In this document: piece after piece, positions 1 through 7,026 of the stretch | How the letters are laid out: each line of letters starts with the position of its first letter | Numbering within the stretch: the first letter of the stretch is position 1 | DNA from: an uncultured Acidobacteriota bacterium | Lineage (GTDB): Bacteria; Acidobacteriota; Vicinamibacteria; Vicinamibacterales; UBA2999 | DNA length: 40,052 bases | Reading direction: 5' to 3' | Assembly (NCBI GenBank): GCA_902826515.1 | Contig: CADEFD010000027.1 | Span: forward strand, 4,008-44,059 | Translations under genes and position numbers: made by a program | Notes under the pieces: generated by a model | Databases searched by the model: none | Seen by the model: only the letters and a program-made list of their open reading frames with translations | Told to the model about the DNA's origin: nothing

Positions 1-2
1 TC

Positions 3-257
3 GATCGGCACCACTTCGAGAGCCGGCTGCGCGCCGGGCGGATGTTGTGGCTCTACGCGTCGAACGTGGTGCTGCTCATCGTGACCCTCGGCCTCTTCGT
101 GCCGTGGGCGCGTGTGCGCATGGCGCAGTACCGCGCCGAGTCGCTCACGCTGCTGCCGGGCGGCCCGCTCGTGAGCGCGTCGCTCGCCGGCGGCCTCGAG
201 GCGGAAGCCACGGGTGCGGAGCTCACGGACGCGATGGATCTCGACTTCGGGCTATGA
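3..257 (+). CDS. DUF898 (YjgN-like) membrane protein, C-terminal fragment
   Basis: The open frame enters from the window edge, so only the last 84 residues are visible. The visible part has a hydrophobic segment followed by LGLFVPWARVRM and a short hydrophilic tail. A transmembrane stretch leading into LGL-x-x-PWA-x-x-R is typical of the end of DUF898/YjgN family integral membrane proteins, whose function is unknown. Its stop overlaps the start of the M48 protease by four bases (ATGA), so the two are probably co-transcribed and translationally coupled. In several genomes DUF898 genes sit beside M48 proteases, which fits. An internal ATG at 42 is probably not the true start because the homologous frame continues upstream of it. 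Confidence 0.75.
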   Translation, partial: DRHHFESRLRAGRMLWLYASNVVLLIVTLGLFVPWARVRMAQYRAESLTLLPGGPLVSASLAGGLEAEATGAELTDAMDLDFGL

Positions 258-1267
258 CCGAGGCGGCGGGGACGTACCACGACGGACGGACGTCGGCGGC
301 GCGCACGGTGCGCGTGCGTGTGGCCGATGGCCTCGTGCACATCGACGGCGACGACGTCTCGACGGCGTTTCCGCTCGCCGCCGTGGCGCTCGAGCCGCGG
401 CTCGGCGGCCTGGCGCGCCGGCTCGATCTGCCGAACGGCGCGAGCTGCCAGGTGCCGGCGGAGTTCGAGCTGCCGACGCCGGGCGATGCGCCCGCGCGCA
501 TGGAGCGCTGGGTCAACGAGGCCGAGATCCGCTGGATGCCGGCCGTGGTCGCCACCGTGCTCGTCGTGGCCGGGCTTTATGCCGGCATCGTCTACGGCGT
601 GCCGGCCGCGGCCAACGTCGTAGCCCGCCGCATCAGCCCGTCGATGGAACGCGGGATGGGCGATCAGGCGCTCTCCACACTCGACCGCGTGGCGCTCGAG
701 CCGTCGAAGCTGAGCGCCGAGCGGCAGCAACAGCTCACCGCGCGTTTTGCGGCGCTGGTGGCCCACGTCGAACCCGGCAGCCAGCCGGTGCTGCTCTTCC
801 GCGCGAGTCCGGCCGTAGGGCCGAACGCGTTCGCGTTGCCCGGCGGCACCATCGTGCTCATCGACGAACTCGTGGCCGAAGCGCAGCACGACGACGAGAT
901 CCTGTCGGTGCTGGCGCACGAGATCGGCCACGTGCAGGAGCGCCACACGCTGCGGCACGTGCTGCAGACCTCCGCCGCCGGCGTGCTCGTGGCGGCCGTG
1001 CTCGGCGACGTCGTGTCGGCGACGTCGTACGCCGTGGCGGCGGTGCCGACCTTCCTGCTGAACGCGCGCTACTCACGCGCCTTCGAGGTGGAAGCCGACG
1101 TCTTTGGATTCGCGCTGCTCGACAAGGCCGGCATCGACCGCGGACACTTCGCGCGTTTCCTCACCCGGCTCGAAAAGAAACACGGCGGGAAGAGCGAGCT
1201 GCCCGGCTGGATCTCGACCCATCCCGGCGCCGAAGAACGCGCCCGCGCCGCCCTCGGCGACCGCTAG
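254..1267 (+). CDS. M48 family metalloprotease, membrane anchored
   Basis: A 337-residue zinc endopeptidase. The HEIGH motif at residues 222-226 supplies two zinc ligands (H222, H226) and the catalytic E223. E280 in FEVEAD is the expected third ligand of M48 enzymes. One strong transmembrane segment lies around residues 94-115, so the catalytic domain probably lies on the far side of the inner membrane. A second hydrophobic stretch just after HEIGH (about 236-262) is common in this family. The N-terminal 90 residues resemble no named domain I can recognise. I chose the ATG at 254, which overlaps the upstream stop, over an earlier possible start inside the DUF898 gene, because that upstream sequence is a shadow frame. 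Likely role: envelope protein quality control, by analogy with HtpX/BepA/LoiP relatives; the substrate is unknown. Confidence 0.88.
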   Translation: MTEAAGTYHDGRTSAARTVRVRVADGLVHIDGDDVSTAFPLAAVALEPRLGGLARRLDLPNGASCQVPAEFELPTPGDAPARMERWVNEAEIRWMPAVVATVLVVAGLYAGIVYGVPAAANVVARRISPSMERGMGDQALSTLDRVALEPSKLSAERQQQLTARFAALVAHVEPGSQPVLLFRASPAVGPNAFALPGGTIVLIDELVAEAQHDDEILSVLAHEIGHVQERHTLRHVLQTSAAGVLVAAVLGDVVSATSYAVAAVPTFLLNARYSRAFEVEADVFGFALLDKAGIDRGHFARFLTRLEKKHGGKSELPGWISTHPGAEERARAALGDR

Positions 1268-1306
1268 CAGAATCTGCCACTGGGGTCTGACCCCATTCTG
1301 GGCAGA
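1268..1306. repeat. REP-like palindrome between convergent genes
   Basis: The core GGGGTCTGACCCC (1282-1294) is a perfect inverted repeat around one base. It is flanked by CAGAAT (1268-1273) and its complement ATTCTG (1295-1300), and by TCTGCC (1273-1278) and GGCAGA (1301-1306). It fills the 45-bp gap between the convergent M48 and M55 genes. GGGGTCAGACCCC-type palindromes recur in intergenic regions of many Acidobacteriota and related genomes; that comes from memory, not from this window. It could act as a bidirectional stem-loop terminator, although no U-tract follows. A degenerate relative may exist near 4645-4662. Confidence 0.6.
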
Positions 1307-1312
1307 GGCAGA

Positions 1313-2197
1313 CTAGTTGGTGTTGACGTAGCGGTAGAGCACGCGGATGAGGCGGTACGCCTCGGGCATCGCGTCGCGCTGGAAGGCGAGCGTGTCGGGC
1401 GCCGGGCGCGCCAGTTCCTGGAAGGCACTCATCACTTCGGGAATCGTCACGTCGCGGAACTGCATGGTGACGCGATACGGCCCCTTGCGCACGGGCGCCG
1501 GCTTCTTCGCCGCCGCCACGGCTTCCTTCGCGCCCGCTTCGATGAGCCGCCGCGCCTCGGCGAGCGGCAGCATCTCGACGGCGCGCGTGTTGATGGCGCG
1601 TTTCACCGTGACGCCCTTCACGCCGGGCACGATCGCCTGCACTTCCTCGACCGCGGTGTCGTCGCCGGTCACGAGCGCCACCGCCACGCCGTACCACGCC
1701 GCCATCGCCGCGTTGATGCCGCCCTCGCCCACCGCCACGCCGTTCAACTGCAGGTCGCGCACGATGCCCGAGCCGGTGTGGGCGAAGAGCCCGCGCGCTG
1801 CGCCCGCTCGCGCGTGGTAGCCGATGAAGAGGATGCTGTCGAACGTCTCGTCGAGCCCCTCCACCATGCCGTGGCGCTTGAAGCTGTGGCTGATGAGGCG
1901 CGCCCGCGGATCGAGATCCTCGGGCAGCAGGTTGCGCTGGCCCCCGTGCGAGTCGTTCACCACCACCTCGGTGGCGCCGCCGGCGAAGGCGCCGCGGATC
2001 GCCGCGTTGGCGTCCTCCACCATCAGCTTGCGGCCGCGCGCGTATTCGGCCTGGCCGGCCGAGGTCTGATCGTCGCCGTTGATGCCGCTGATGCCTTCCA
2101 TGTCCACCGAGATGTAGACCTTGCGGCCGCCCTGCGCGAACGGACCGATGGCAAACGCGAGAGCGAGCAGCAGGACGAGCGTGACGACAGCGCGCAT
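1313..2197 (-). CDS. M55 family D-aminopeptidase (DppA-like), secreted
   Basis: 294 residues with an N-terminal signal peptide (about residues 1-22) and then the M55 signature SVDMEGISG. By comparison with Bacillus DppA, the zinc ligands are D32, E34, H84 (NDSHGG), H128 (GYHARAG) and E158 (VGEGGINA). Family members release D-amino acids from short D-peptides, so this one may recycle peptidoglycan peptides outside the cytoplasm or use them as food. A strong Shine-Dalgarno GGAGG lies six bases before the ATG at 2197. The ATG is only 22 bases after the TAG that ends the selenoprotein gene, indicating one minus-strand operon. The signal peptide is a difference from the cytoplasmic DppA prototype. 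Confidence 0.88.
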   Translation of the reverse strand: MRAVVTLVLLLALAFAIGPFAQGGRKVYISVDMEGISGINGDDQTSAGQAEYARGRKLMVEDANAAIRGAFAGGATEVVVNDSHGGQRNLLPEDLDPRARLISHSFKRHGMVEGLDETFDSILFIGYHARAGAARGLFAHTGSGIVRDLQLNGVAVGEGGINAAMAAWYGVAVALVTGDDTAVEEVQAIVPGVKGVTVKRAINTRAVEMLPLAEARRLIEAGAKEAVAAAKKPAPVRKGPYRVTMQFRDVTIPEVMSAFQELARPAPDTLAFQRDAMPEAYRLIRVLYRYVNTN

Positions 2198-2219
2198 GAA
2201 CAGCCTCCGGACGAACCGG

Positions 2220-2882
2220 CTACGAGTGAGGAGCGTCGTCGGCGCGCTGCAGCACGGCGTCGACGAAATCGGCTTCCGGCAGACCGCCGAGGATCTCCAC
2301 CGTGTCGTTCACGATCGTCTTCGGCACGCCGGTGATGCGGTAGCGGCGCGAGAGATCCATGAACTCCTGCGCGTCCACGGCGTCGGCGGTGATGTGCGGG
2401 TTGGCGTAGGCGAGCTTGTGAGCCAGGACGACCGCCCTGGGGCAGTGCGGTCAAGTGGGTGTGGAGAACACCTGGATGTGCATCGGCGTGTCCACGGCGG
2501 CAAGCGACGCCACGGTTTCGGGCTCGAGCTCCAGCGTGCCGGTGCCGGCCAGCAGCACGGCTTCGACGAGCGAGACGAACTCGTAGCCGGTGTTCGCGCC
2601 GTAGAAGCGGATGCGGGTGTCGGCGCCGTCGCCGAGCACGACGAGCGCGGGCGCCTTGTCCACGCCGTATTTCGCGCGGTCGTCGGTATCCAGCACGAAG
2701 TTCTTCTCGACCACGGCGATCATCTCGTGGAGCGAGGCCACTTCGTCGGCCACCTGCTTCGCGATGAGTCCGCTTTCGCTGCCGCCGATGGTCTGCGTGA
2801 ACAGCAGCAGGTCGACCTTCCTGCTGATGGGCGCCAGGTGCGCGGTCAGGGTCTGACGGTCTTGCGGCGAGAGAAGGGCCAT
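2220..2882 (-). CDS. Probable selenoprotein: thioredoxin/glutaredoxin-fold protein with UxxC site (in-frame UGA)
   Basis: Read through the single in-frame UGA at 2451-2453, this gene gives 220 residues. That is the usual length of protein-disulfide-oxidoreductase-like proteins built from two thioredoxin folds. Residues 1-125 are an N-terminal thioredoxin-like fold with no Cys at all. Residues 134-220 are a second fold beginning with a beta strand (MHIQVFSTPT), then U144-P-H-C147-P, a helix (RAVVLAHKLAYAN), and a GVPKT loop with the expected cis-Pro P187. The frame after UGA is not shifted and reads as family-like sequence to TAG at 2220. The family normally has TPTCPxCP, so UGA replaces exactly the nucleophilic Cys. 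A SECIS-like hairpin follows. C147 is the only Cys in the protein. Likely role: selenol-based thiol-disulfide exchange or peroxide detoxification. A nonsense mutation or sequencing error is the alternative, but would not explain the exact position plus the hairpin. No clear Shine-Dalgarno precedes ATG 2882; the M55 gene starts 22 bases after the stop. Confidence 0.85.
2423..2440 (-). promoter_or_regulatory. SECIS-like stem-loop after the UGA
   Basis: On the minus strand, ten bases after the UGA, CCAGGGC (2440-2434) pairs with GTCCTGG (2429-2423) around the tetraloop GGTC (2433-2430). The stem has seven pairs including one G-U. The apical loop GGUC begins 17 nt after the UGA. In Escherichia coli fdhF the SelB-binding hairpin also presents a GGUC loop, 18 nt after its UGA (from memory). 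The G in the first two loop positions is the main requirement of bacterial SECIS elements. The bulged U of fdhF is absent. A competing pairing, GACCGC with GCGGTC, starts inside the UGA itself. Confidence 0.75.
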
Positions 2883-2896
2883 GGGGCGATCTTACA

Positions 2897-2962
2897 GGGA
2901 CGAGGGACCGGGGAACAGGGATCGAAATCTCGAAGCCCTCAGTCCCTGTTCCCTGTTCCCTG
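2897..2962. repeat. Inverted pair of G-rich heptamer repeats (possible hairpin / G-quadruplex)
   Basis: The plus strand has four GGGA-type units at 7-bp steps from 2897 (GGGACGA, GGGACCG, GGGAACA, GGGATCG). After a 21-bp spacer, TCCCTGTTCCCTGTTCCCTG follows. GGGAACAGGGA and TCCCTGTTCCC are perfect 11-bp complements, so the region can fold into a long hairpin on either strand. Both arms carry four G-tracts with short loops (one on each strand), which fits the G3-N1-7 quadruplex rule. It fills the 84-bp gap between the zinc-ribbon gene and the selenoprotein start, inside the presumed operon, so it may affect transcript processing or termination. Confidence 0.65.
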
Positions 2963-2966
2963 CTCT

Positions 2967-3467
2967 TTAGAAATTGAAGAGGTCGTCGAAGGCCTTCTTC
3001 GCGCCGGACGCGGATTCCGGCGCGCCGCTCGTGGGCGAGGCCGGCGCCGGCGTGGAGCTGGTCTCGCGTTCCCAGCTCGCGCGGGCGGCAAAGAGGCCGC
3101 ATTCGTTGGCGCCGTCCTTCGGCGAGACGCGCGCGGGGATGGTTTCGCTGCACTCGAAGCGGGCGCTCGGATCGAAGTGCACGCACTGGATGCAGGCGTG
3201 CAGCGCCGTCTGGCACTTCTCGCACTTGCTGAGCGAGAGCACCTCGGCATCGAAGGGCGTGCCGCAGCGCGCGCACTTGGCCACGGCGCGGTAGCCCATC
3301 ATGCGCGGGTTCTTCGCGCCCTCCGACGACATGCGGCGCGTGCCGGCGGGCGCGCCGGGTTCGCGTTCGGGGCGCCGGTCGCCGCCTCCGCCCGGGCCGC
3401 CCTCGCGCGGGCGTCTGTCGCGGTCGTCGTCCTGATAGCCGTGCTGCCGATACTTGCGGTCGGACAT
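2967..3467 (-). CDS. Zinc-ribbon protein of unknown function
   Basis: 166 residues. Residues 1-50 are disordered and charged (Asp/Arg/Gly/Pro-rich). Residues 60-125 hold eight cysteines: C65-x2-C68, C82-x2-C85, C92-x2-C95, C106 and C123, enough for two zinc sites. A low-complexity Ser/Pro/Ala linker leads to a conserved-looking C-terminal peptide, FDDLFNF, which could be a docking motif. There are no membrane segments and no signal peptide, so the protein is cytoplasmic. The pattern resembles small acidobacterial hypothetical proteins with RNA-polymerase-like zinc ribbons, but I cannot assign a function. It lies between a serine hydrolase gene (38-bp gap) and the selenoprotein gene (84-bp gap), all on one strand. 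GAAGG before the ATG at 3467 is a weak ribosome site. Confidence 0.75.
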   Translation of the reverse strand: MSDRKYRQHGYQDDDRDRRPREGGPGGGGDRRPEREPGAPAGTRRMSSEGAKNPRMMGYRAVAKCARCGTPFDAEVLSLSKCEKCQTALHACIQCVHFDPSARFECSETIPARVSPKDGANECGLFAARASWERETSSTPAPASPTSGAPESASGAKKAFDDLFNF

Positions 3468-3505
3468 GTGCCTGCCTTCGGCGCGCCGTCAGCGGCGCGC
3501 GGGAT

Positions 3506-4639
3506 TCATCGAGTCGACACAGGGAGGGAGCGGGGAGCGAGCGTCATGAGCTGCTCGGCGAGTTCGCGCAGCCGGGGAACGTTGTCGAGATTGGCGAAGA
3601 GGACGGCGGCCGTGCGCGCCTTCGGCTCGCGCAGCAGGTAGGTCGTGCCGCCCATCGCGCCGCCGCTGTGCGCCACGAGCTGCCGCGTGCCCTGCTGGTT
3701 CACCATCCAGCCGAGACCGTAGCCGGTCTGGTTGCCGTTCGTGAGCCGCGCCGACGTGTACATCCGCTCGAGCGTATCGGCGCGCAGCAGCTTGCCCTGG
3801 TTGAGCGCGATGTCGAAGCGCGCGATGTCGCCGGCGGTGGCGATGAGGCCGCCGCCGGCCCACTTCACGCTGAGATCCACGTAGGGCGCATTCAGCCACG
3901 AGAACGGCGTCGTGCCGCGCACGTACTGCCGCACGCGCTGCCGCACGAGTTCCTGCGGCCGTTCGAGGAACGTCGACGTCATGCCGGCCGGCCCGAAGAT
4001 CGCCGAGCGCAGGTACTCGTCGAACGAACGGCCCGTGACCTGTTCGATGACGCCCTGCAGCAGGTTGTAGCCGTAGGTCGAATAGAGATACCGCTCGCCG
4101 GGGGCGGATTCGAGGGGGTCGTTGCGGAAGACGGCGATGGCGCGGTCGAGGGTGGGGAAGGATTCGGCGAGCGAGAACTCGTTGCCCCGGTAGTGCCGGA
4201 TGCCCGAGGTGTGCGTGAGCAGGTGCCGGATGCGTATCTCGCCCTGCGGTTTGCGCGGGTACGAGGGCACGTATTTCTGAATCGGATCCTCGAGCGAGAC
4301 GAGCCCGCGCTCGACCAGCTGCATCACCGCCACGGCGGTAATCGGCTTCGAGATCGAGGCGATGCGGAACACCGATTCGGGCCGCACCATCACGCCCTGT
4401 TCGACATCCGCCGTGCCGAAGCCCTGCGCCCATACCACCTGATCGCCCTGCACCACGGCCGCCGAGAGCCCGGGGACGTTCACGCCCACACGCCAGTCGT
4501 CGGCGAGCCGCGAGAGCACGGCCGGCTCGCGGTCGGACACGGCACGCGCCATCGCGGCAGGCTGCGCCGACACGACGGCCGACAGCGCGAAGCCAGCAAG
4601 GGACAGCGAAGCGAAGGGGCGAAGGAACCTGAGGTGCAT
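3506..4639 (-). CDS. Serine hydrolase, beta-lactamase class C / LACTB-like fold, secreted
   Basis: 377 residues with a signal peptide ending near VVSAQ (about residue 25). The serine nucleophile motif is S95-I-S-K98 (SxxK). The tyrosine motif is Y186-S-T, as in LACTB-like members, rather than YSN of true class C enzymes. A late HSGG stands where beta-lactamases have KTG. The RHLLTHTSGI segment (about residues 138-147) is typical of PF00144. Such proteins are usually peptidases, esterases or D-Ala-D-Ala-type enzymes; I do not infer antibiotic resistance. It is the first gene of a minus-strand group leading through the zinc-ribbon and selenoprotein genes to the M55 peptidase. The shared context with a D-aminopeptidase suggests peptide or cell-wall turnover, which is inference. 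Confidence 0.86.
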   Translation of the reverse strand: MHLRFLRPFASLSLAGFALSAVVSAQPAAMARAVSDREPAVLSRLADDWRVGVNVPGLSAAVVQGDQVVWAQGFGTADVEQGVMVRPESVFRIASISKPITAVAVMQLVERGLVSLEDPIQKYVPSYPRKPQGEIRIRHLLTHTSGIRHYRGNEFSLAESFPTLDRAIAVFRNDPLESAPGERYLYSTYGYNLLQGVIEQVTGRSFDEYLRSAIFGPAGMTSTFLERPQELVRQRVRQYVRGTTPFSWLNAPYVDLSVKWAGGGLIATAGDIARFDIALNQGKLLRADTLERMYTSARLTNGNQTGYGLGWMVNQQGTRQLVAHSGGAMGGTTYLLREPKARTAAVLFANLDNVPRLRELAEQLMTLAPRSLPVSTR

Positions 4640-4761
4640 GCGCCGGGGTCAGATATCGCCCCGTGGCCATTCCGGCACCGGCCCGCGGCCGGCGCCTCAC
4701 GGCGAGTTATGCGCCGCCCGCCACGGGCCTGTCAAGGAGATTTGGGGGATAGGATGCGCAC

Positions 4762-6786
4762 ATGCGACGTTCCGCCCTTGCTCTCGCCCTCGTCCTTGCC
4801 GCCTCCGCGTCCGCCCTGGCGCAGCAGAAACGGCCGCTCGGCGTCGTGGACATGATCCAGCTGCCGGCCATCCAGGATCCCCAGCTCTCGCCCGACGGCG
4901 CCACCATCGTCTTCGTGCTCGACGGGCCCGACTGGAAGGCCAATCGCCGCCTGGGCCACCTGTACCGGATCGGCGCCGACGGCACCGGCCAGGCGCAGCT
5001 CACCTTCGGAGAGCGCGGCGAATCCAGCCCGCGCTGGTCGCCCGACGGCCGGCGTATCGCCTTCCTGGCGCGGCGCGGCGACGACACCACGTCGCAGATC
5101 TACGTGCTCGACGCCGGTGGCGGCGAAGCGCGCCGCGTCACGACACACACAACCGCGCCCGGCGATCTCACGTGGGCGCCCGACAGCCGGCTGCTCTTCT
5201 TCACGGCGGCCAACGCCCCGAATGCCGCGAAGAAGGAGAAGCAGCGCCTGCAGGACGACGTCTACGCGTTCGAGGAAACGAACTTCGAACACGAACATCT
5301 GTGGGTCACGGATCTCGAGGGCGCCACCACGCAGATCACGTTCGGCGACTACTCGGTGACCGACTACACGCTGTCGCCCTCCGGCAGCACCGTGGCCATG
5401 ACGCGCGCGCCGTCGCCGCTGCTCGAACACATGCGGAACTCCGAGGTGTGGGTGATGGACGCCAATGGCGGCAACGCGCGGCGGATCACGACGAACGAGG
5501 TCGTCGAGAGCGAGCCGCTCGTCTCACCCGATGGCGCCGAGGTGCTCTTCACCGCCGATGCGAACGAACGCTTCGAGCCGTATTTCAACGACAAGCTGTT
5601 CGTGGCGCCGCGGGCGGGCGGCGCCGCCCGCGTGCTGCTGCCCGACGTGCCGTATCAGGTCACGAACGCACAATGGACGCCCGATGGCCGCGCGATCGTG
5701 TTCGTGGCCAATCACGGCGTGCACGCGGAGCTGATGCAGGTGGAGGTGGCCACCCGCCGCGTGACCGCGCTCACGAACGGCGACCACACTGTGGGCAACT
5801 GGCGCTTCCACGCGCGCACCGGTACGCACGTGTTCACGCTGAACACGCCGGCGCGGCCCGGTGAGATCCATCTGCTTGCGCCCGGCGCGGCGATGCGACG
5901 CGTGACGCGCGTCTTCGACCACGTCGACACGACATTCGCCGTGGCCCGCCAGGAGCGCCTGACCTGGAAGGGACAGGACGGCGCAACAGTGGAAGGCCTG
6001 CTGTACTACCCGGTGAACTACCGGCCCGGGCAGCGGTATCCCCTGCTCGTCTTCACGCACGGCGGTCCGGCGGCCTCCGACACCTTCGGCTTCTCGCCCG
6101 AGGCACAGGTCTACGCCGGAAAGGGCTACGCGGTGCTGCGGCCTAACTACCGGGGCAGCACCGGCTACGGCGACACCTTTTTGCGCGAGATGCGCAACGG
6201 CTACTTCAAGCAGGCGCACCTCGACGTGCTGGCCGGCGCCGACGCCGTCATCGCCATGGGCGTGGCCGACCCCGACCGGCTCCTCAAGAAGGGCTGGAGC
6301 GCCGGCGGGCATATGACCAACAAGCTCGTGACATTCACCACCCGCTTCAAGGCGGCGTCGAGCGGCGCCGGCGCCGCCAACTGGATCTCGATGTACGCCC
6401 AGAGCGACCACCGGGCCTTCCGCACGCCGTGGTTCGGCGGCACCCCCTGGCAGGTCGCCGCGCCCATCGACCTCTACTGGGAGCACTCGCCGCTGCGGCA
6501 CGTGGCCAACGTGAAGACCCCGACCCTGTTTCTCGTCGGCCAGGAGGATCCGCGGGTGCCCATGCCGCAGTCGGTCGAGATGTACCGGGCCCTCAAATAC
6601 AACGGCGTGCCCACCCGGCTCTGGGTGGCCCCGCGCGAGGGTCACGGCTGGGCGGAGCTCCGCCATGTGCTTTTTCGTGTGCAGATCGAGCTCGAGTGGT
6701 TCCAGAAATGGCTATCGTCTGGCGACTACGAATGGGAGGTGGCACCAGGTGATCCGCCAGCTCTGCAGCGACCAGCGATTCAGTAA
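4762..6786 (+). CDS. S9 family peptidase (acylaminoacyl/dipeptidyl peptidase type), secreted
   Basis: 674 residues. A signal peptide (about 1-21, ending SALAQ) is followed by a seven-bladed beta-propeller with TolB/WD-like SPDG and WSPDGRRI repeats (about 25-400). The C-terminal alpha/beta hydrolase domain has nucleophile S513 in GWSAGG, acid D596 in GQEDPRVP and base H628 in EGHGW. GWSAGG replaces the common GxSYGG. The oxyanion region HGGP and PNYRGSTGYG are present. The family cleaves short peptides from oligopeptides; here the enzyme is exported. The gene is divergent from the serine hydrolase, with 122 bp between them. A GGAGA at about 4736 is rather far from ATG 4762. The upstream spacer contains GGGGTCAGAT...CCCC (about 4645-4662), possibly a decayed copy of the palindrome at 1282. 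Confidence 0.92.
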   Translation: MRRSALALALVLAASASALAQQKRPLGVVDMIQLPAIQDPQLSPDGATIVFVLDGPDWKANRRLGHLYRIGADGTGQAQLTFGERGESSPRWSPDGRRIAFLARRGDDTTSQIYVLDAGGGEARRVTTHTTAPGDLTWAPDSRLLFFTAANAPNAAKKEKQRLQDDVYAFEETNFEHEHLWVTDLEGATTQITFGDYSVTDYTLSPSGSTVAMTRAPSPLLEHMRNSEVWVMDANGGNARRITTNEVVESEPLVSPDGAEVLFTADANERFEPYFNDKLFVAPRAGGAARVLLPDVPYQVTNAQWTPDGRAIVFVANHGVHAELMQVEVATRRVTALTNGDHTVGNWRFHARTGTHVFTLNTPARPGEIHLLAPGAAMRRVTRVFDHVDTTFAVARQERLTWKGQDGATVEGLLYYPVNYRPGQRYPLLVFTHGGPAASDTFGFSPEAQVYAGKGYAVLRPNYRGSTGYGDTFLREMRNGYFKQAHLDVLAGADAVIAMGVADPDRLLKKGWSAGGHMTNKLVTFTTRFKAASSGAGAANWISMYAQSDHRAFRTPWFGGTPWQVAAPIDLYWEHSPLRHVANVKTPTLFLVGQEDPRVPMPQSVEMYRALKYNGVPTRLWVAPREGHGWAELRHVLFRVQIELEWFQKWLSSGDYEWEVAPGDPPALQRPAIQ

Positions 6787-7026
6787 TGTTTTGTTGATCG
6801 CCCAAATGTTTCACGGAGCGCAAGGAAATCCGACCATTTCGGTTCCTTGTCTAACCCCGTCGATTCTGGTAAAACTCCTTGCGAAAGTTTTCACAAACAA
6901 CGCGCACCCACCTCGATCACCCGCACCTGAGCGCCGCGGAGTGTTGGGGATGGGTGTGATTGCGTGTAGAGTTTGCCCGCGCCCCGCGGGGAAGTAGCAG
7001 TCCGGCGACTGCTGAAACGACGGCTC
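6787..7026 (+). promoter_or_regulatory. Leader/promoter region of the ACIII-oxidase operon
   Basis: These 240 bp contain no gene and are noticeably richer in A+T than the surroundings, especially 6785-6905, as expected ahead of a highly expressed operon. A weak sigma-70-like pair can be proposed: TTGGGG (6944-6949), a 17-bp spacer and TAGAGT (6967-6972), about 55 bases before the ActA start. The match is poor (3/6 and 4/6), so its position is only a suggestion. No terminator with a clear stem and U-tract is visible for the upstream peptidase gene. Confidence 0.35.

Noticed and set aside
2309..2503. A frameshift or a separate small ORF to explain the broken thioredoxin-fold gene
   Set aside because: The family-like sequence continues in the same frame on both sides of the UGA; the alternative frame here is Arg/Ser-rich shadow sequence.
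3506..4639. Antibiotic-resistance beta-lactamase
   Set aside because: The KTG and YxN motifs are replaced by HSGG and YST, typical of LACTB-like esterases or peptidases.
4645..4662. A second intact copy of the GGGGTCTGACCCC palindrome
   Set aside because: Only GGGGTCAGA and a distant CCCC match; the centre is expanded and the symmetry is lost, so at most a decayed relic.
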